Below, in pieces: positions 7,010 through 8,312 of a stretch of 8,312 bases of DNA. The notes below the pieces were generated by a model. That model ran no database searches. It had not been told where the DNA came from and was given only the letters and a program-made list of their open reading frames with translations. This DNA comes from Candidatus Proteinoplasmatales archaeon SG8-5. Lineage in GTDB: Archaea; Thermoplasmatota; Thermoplasmata; SG8-5. The position numbers and the translations under genes are program-made. Location: the NCBI GenBank assembly GCA_001595885.1, contig LSSH01000009.1, positions 1 to 8,312 on the forward strand, given 5' to 3'. How positions within the stretch are numbered: the stretch's first letter is position 1; each line of letters begins with the position of its first letter.

Positions 7010-7072
7010 CGGCCTCATCTGCCCTATCGAATCCGCCGTTTAGAGTGTATGTGGCACCCATCATATCGACGC

Positions 7073-7127
7073 CATTCGGGGCCAGGTAGACAAAAAACCT
7101 TTTCTACTCTACAGGTATCCCCGAATG
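7073..7127. repeat. Exact 9-bp inverted repeat flanking the promoter of the downstream gene
   Basis: CATTCGGGG (7073-7081) and its exact reverse complement CCCCGAATG (7119-7127) are separated by 37 bases. The right arm ends six bases before the ATG at 7133. The probable TATA element lies between the arms. Inside them is a shorter pair, GTAGA (7086-7090) and TCTAC (7103-7107). This could be a pair of operator half-sites or a long-loop hairpin ending the pepF transcript. Confidence 0.6.
7091..7110 (+). promoter_or_regulatory. Possible promoter of the PEP synthase-like gene
   Basis: An A-run followed by CCTTTTCTAC (7099-7108) is centred about 30 bases before the ATG at 7133, the same spacing as the TATA-like box of the RNA-binding gene in this window. 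No ribosome site precedes the ATG, so a leaderless transcript is likely. The match to a TATA consensus is weak. Confidence 0.4.
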
Positions 7128-7132
7128 ATACC

Positions 7133-8312
7133 ATGGAAACGCTTCTCCGTTTCAACGATTTGGCAAGCCTCGACCAGACCACGATGGGAGTGGGCAGTGC
7201 GGGTCTGGCAGTCTTCGCCCGGGCTGGATTTGTAACGGTCAGGGGCTTCGTCATCACCCCAACAGTGCTGTCCGATTTCCTGAAGAAGGACGGGATCGCC
7301 AGTGCATTGGCGGATTTCAAGGGCAGCGAGCCCTCCGGAGATGCGAGGGAGAGGCTGAGGGCCGTTTTTCTTGAGGAGCGTATCCTTTGGAGCCATGAGA
7401 TGGACCTACTGACAGGCTTCAGAGAGCTTGACGGTGCCGTAACGCTCGTCAACACGACCGGGAAGGGCACCGGTGCTGTCGTGGTCTATGCCAGCAACGA
7501 GACAACCTTCCTCAGGGCCATAAAGGAATGCTGGTTGAGGTGGGTGTTCTCCGACGCTTGGAGGCTGGAGAGCGAAAATCCTCCCGCACTGCTTGTGCGT
7601 AAGATACTGGACGCCGAGACCTCGGTGGAACTTAGAAGCAGGAAGAGCGGCATACAGGTCAGGGCCGTGTACGGCTTGCCCGAGGGCCTGGACGATTCTT
7701 CGGTAACGTCGGACATATACGAGTTCGACCTCACCGGCGAGTTGTCCAGGATGGAACAGAGGAGCCAGGGATGGCAGTACGTCCTCGGAAAGCTGGGACC
7801 CGTCAAGGTCGAGGTGGACGCGGACTTCCGGGAGGAGGAGAAGGCCAGCGGCGAGGACCTCATGGCCCTTGAGGACATCATGGAGATGCTGGTCACTGCC
7901 AAGAAAGTGGCCAGGTGCCTCGTCTGTTTTGTCGCGGGAAAGCCGGTCATCTACTCCGGCGATCTCATTCCCGAGACCAAGGATATGTCAATGACCCTAC
8001 CCCACAGGGAGTCGAGCCTTACCCTGATGTCCGTGTCCGATGAGAAGGTATCCAGGGACGTCCACATACCGGTAATAGGCACGAAGCTTTATCTCAAGGT
8101 GGATGAAGGCGGGGACATCAACCGGCTTGGGAACCTTCACGTAGATGGGCTCATGTTCACCAAGGATTTCACGTCCGATAGGGGCTGGCCAAAGCGGCTG
8201 CTCGAGACTGCGGGGGAGGCCAAGCGGCGCCTGAACTCCTCGAGGATCGCGGTGGAGATTCCGGACGATGAGTTGAACGAGCTCGTCGAGTTCTCCAGAG
8301 ACGCCCAGGGGC
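7133..8312 (+). CDS. Divergent phosphoenolpyruvate synthase-like protein, probably lacking catalytic residues (partial, C-terminus beyond right edge)
   Basis: I translated 393 uninterrupted codons from ATG 7133; the frame continues past the right edge. Residues 18-50 (MGVGSAGLAVFARAGF, then VRGFVITPTVLSDFL) follow the start of the PEP synthase/PPDK ATP-binding domain (VGSKA..LA.L..AGF.VP.GFV.T). Residues 100-145 follow the region holding AVRSSA...FAGQ, 150-186 the VQ.MV...GVIFT...AV.GLGE region, and about 191-210 the v.PD.y..d..tg region. Residues 312-346 (IPVIGTKLYLKVDE, then VDGLMFTKDF) resemble the start of the PEP-binding TIM barrel. Key positions differ: the lysine of GSK is A23, the AVRSSA arginine motif reads VTLVNT (103-108), and the DIEWA/Q.RP segment is replaced. 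Only about 35 residues (277-312) lie where the roughly 100-residue phosphohistidine domain should be. It is thus probably not a working PEP synthase; a regulatory, scaffold or new enzymatic role is open. Confidence 0.65.
   Translation, partial: METLLRFNDLASLDQTTMGVGSAGLAVFARAGFVTVRGFVITPTVLSDFLKKDGIASALADFKGSEPSGDARERLRAVFLEERILWSHEMDLLTGFRELDGAVTLVNTTGKGTGAVVVYASNETTFLRAIKECWLRWVFSDAWRLESENPPALLVRKILDAETSVELRSRKSGIQVRAVYGLPEGLDDSSVTSDIYEFDLTGELSRMEQRSQGWQYVLGKLGPVKVEVDADFREEEKASGEDLMALEDIMEMLVTAKKVARCLVCFVAGKPVIYSGDLIPETKDMSMTLPHRESSLTLMSVSDEKVSRDVHIPVIGTKLYLKVDEGGDINRLGNLHVDGLMFTKDFTSDRGWPKRLLETAGEAKRRLNSSRIAVEIPDDELNELVEFSRDAQG

Noticed and set aside
6313..7018. Overlapping minus-strand open frames opposite the 3' half of pepF
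   Set aside because: They are antisense to the zinc-site and C-terminal coding region of pepF, which has clear family motifs.
7086..7107. Short GTAGA/TCTAC inverted pair as a terminator hairpin
   Set aside because: Five base pairs with a 12-base loop is too weak alone. It is mentioned only as part of the larger inverted repeat.
7024..7950. Minus-strand open frames opposite the PEP synthase-like gene
   Set aside because: The plus strand carries one frame open for 393 codons with family resemblance. The antisense frames are fragmentary and Ser/Arg-rich, as shadows usually are.

Overview
The window looks archaeal, most likely euryarchaeal and possibly from the Thermoplasmata or a related lineage. 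Three things point this way. The pyruvate:ferredoxin oxidoreductase is the four-subunit archaeal type, there is a DUF54/COG1325 RNA-binding protein found in archaea, and AT-rich TATA-like boxes sit about 30 nt upstream of genes in a moderately GC-rich background. Strong Shine-Dalgarno (SD) sites occur inside the operon, while two plus-strand genes have none and look leaderless or short-leadered. The lineage call is inference; no rRNA or other marker gene is present.

Left half, minus strand (4574 down to the left edge): one tightly packed operon in the order porG, porD, porA, porB, iorA. The junctions porG/porD, porD/porA and porB/iorA are 4-base ATGA overlaps, and porA/porB overlaps by 14 bases if the first in-frame ATG of porB is used. 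The first four genes encode the gamma, delta, alpha and beta subunits of a pyruvate (or related 2-oxoacid):ferredoxin oxidoreductase. The fifth encodes the catalytic subunit of indolepyruvate:ferredoxin oxidoreductase and runs off the left edge before its expected C-terminal ferredoxin domain. Together they would oxidise pyruvate and aryl pyruvates to acyl-CoA, CO2 and reduced ferredoxin.

Right half, plus strand: from a compact divergent promoter region (4575-4725) run a DUF54/COG1325 RNA-binding protein (4726-5157) and then a complete M3-family oligoendopeptidase F (5204-7009). After a 123-base gap comes the start of a large gene (7133 to the right edge) that reads as a phosphoenolpyruvate synthase homologue. 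It appears to have lost the ATP-binding lysine, the arginine motif and the whole phosphohistidine (swivelling) domain. The gap in front of it contains an exact 9-base inverted repeat bracketing the likely promoter.

Taken together, the peptidase and the two 2-oxoacid oxidoreductases fit a peptide- or amino-acid-using metabolism that yields acyl-CoA and reduced ferredoxin. The most unusual item is the degenerate PEP synthase-like protein near the pyruvate oxidoreductase operon. I saw no tRNA, rRNA, CRISPR array, insertion sequence or broken gene.
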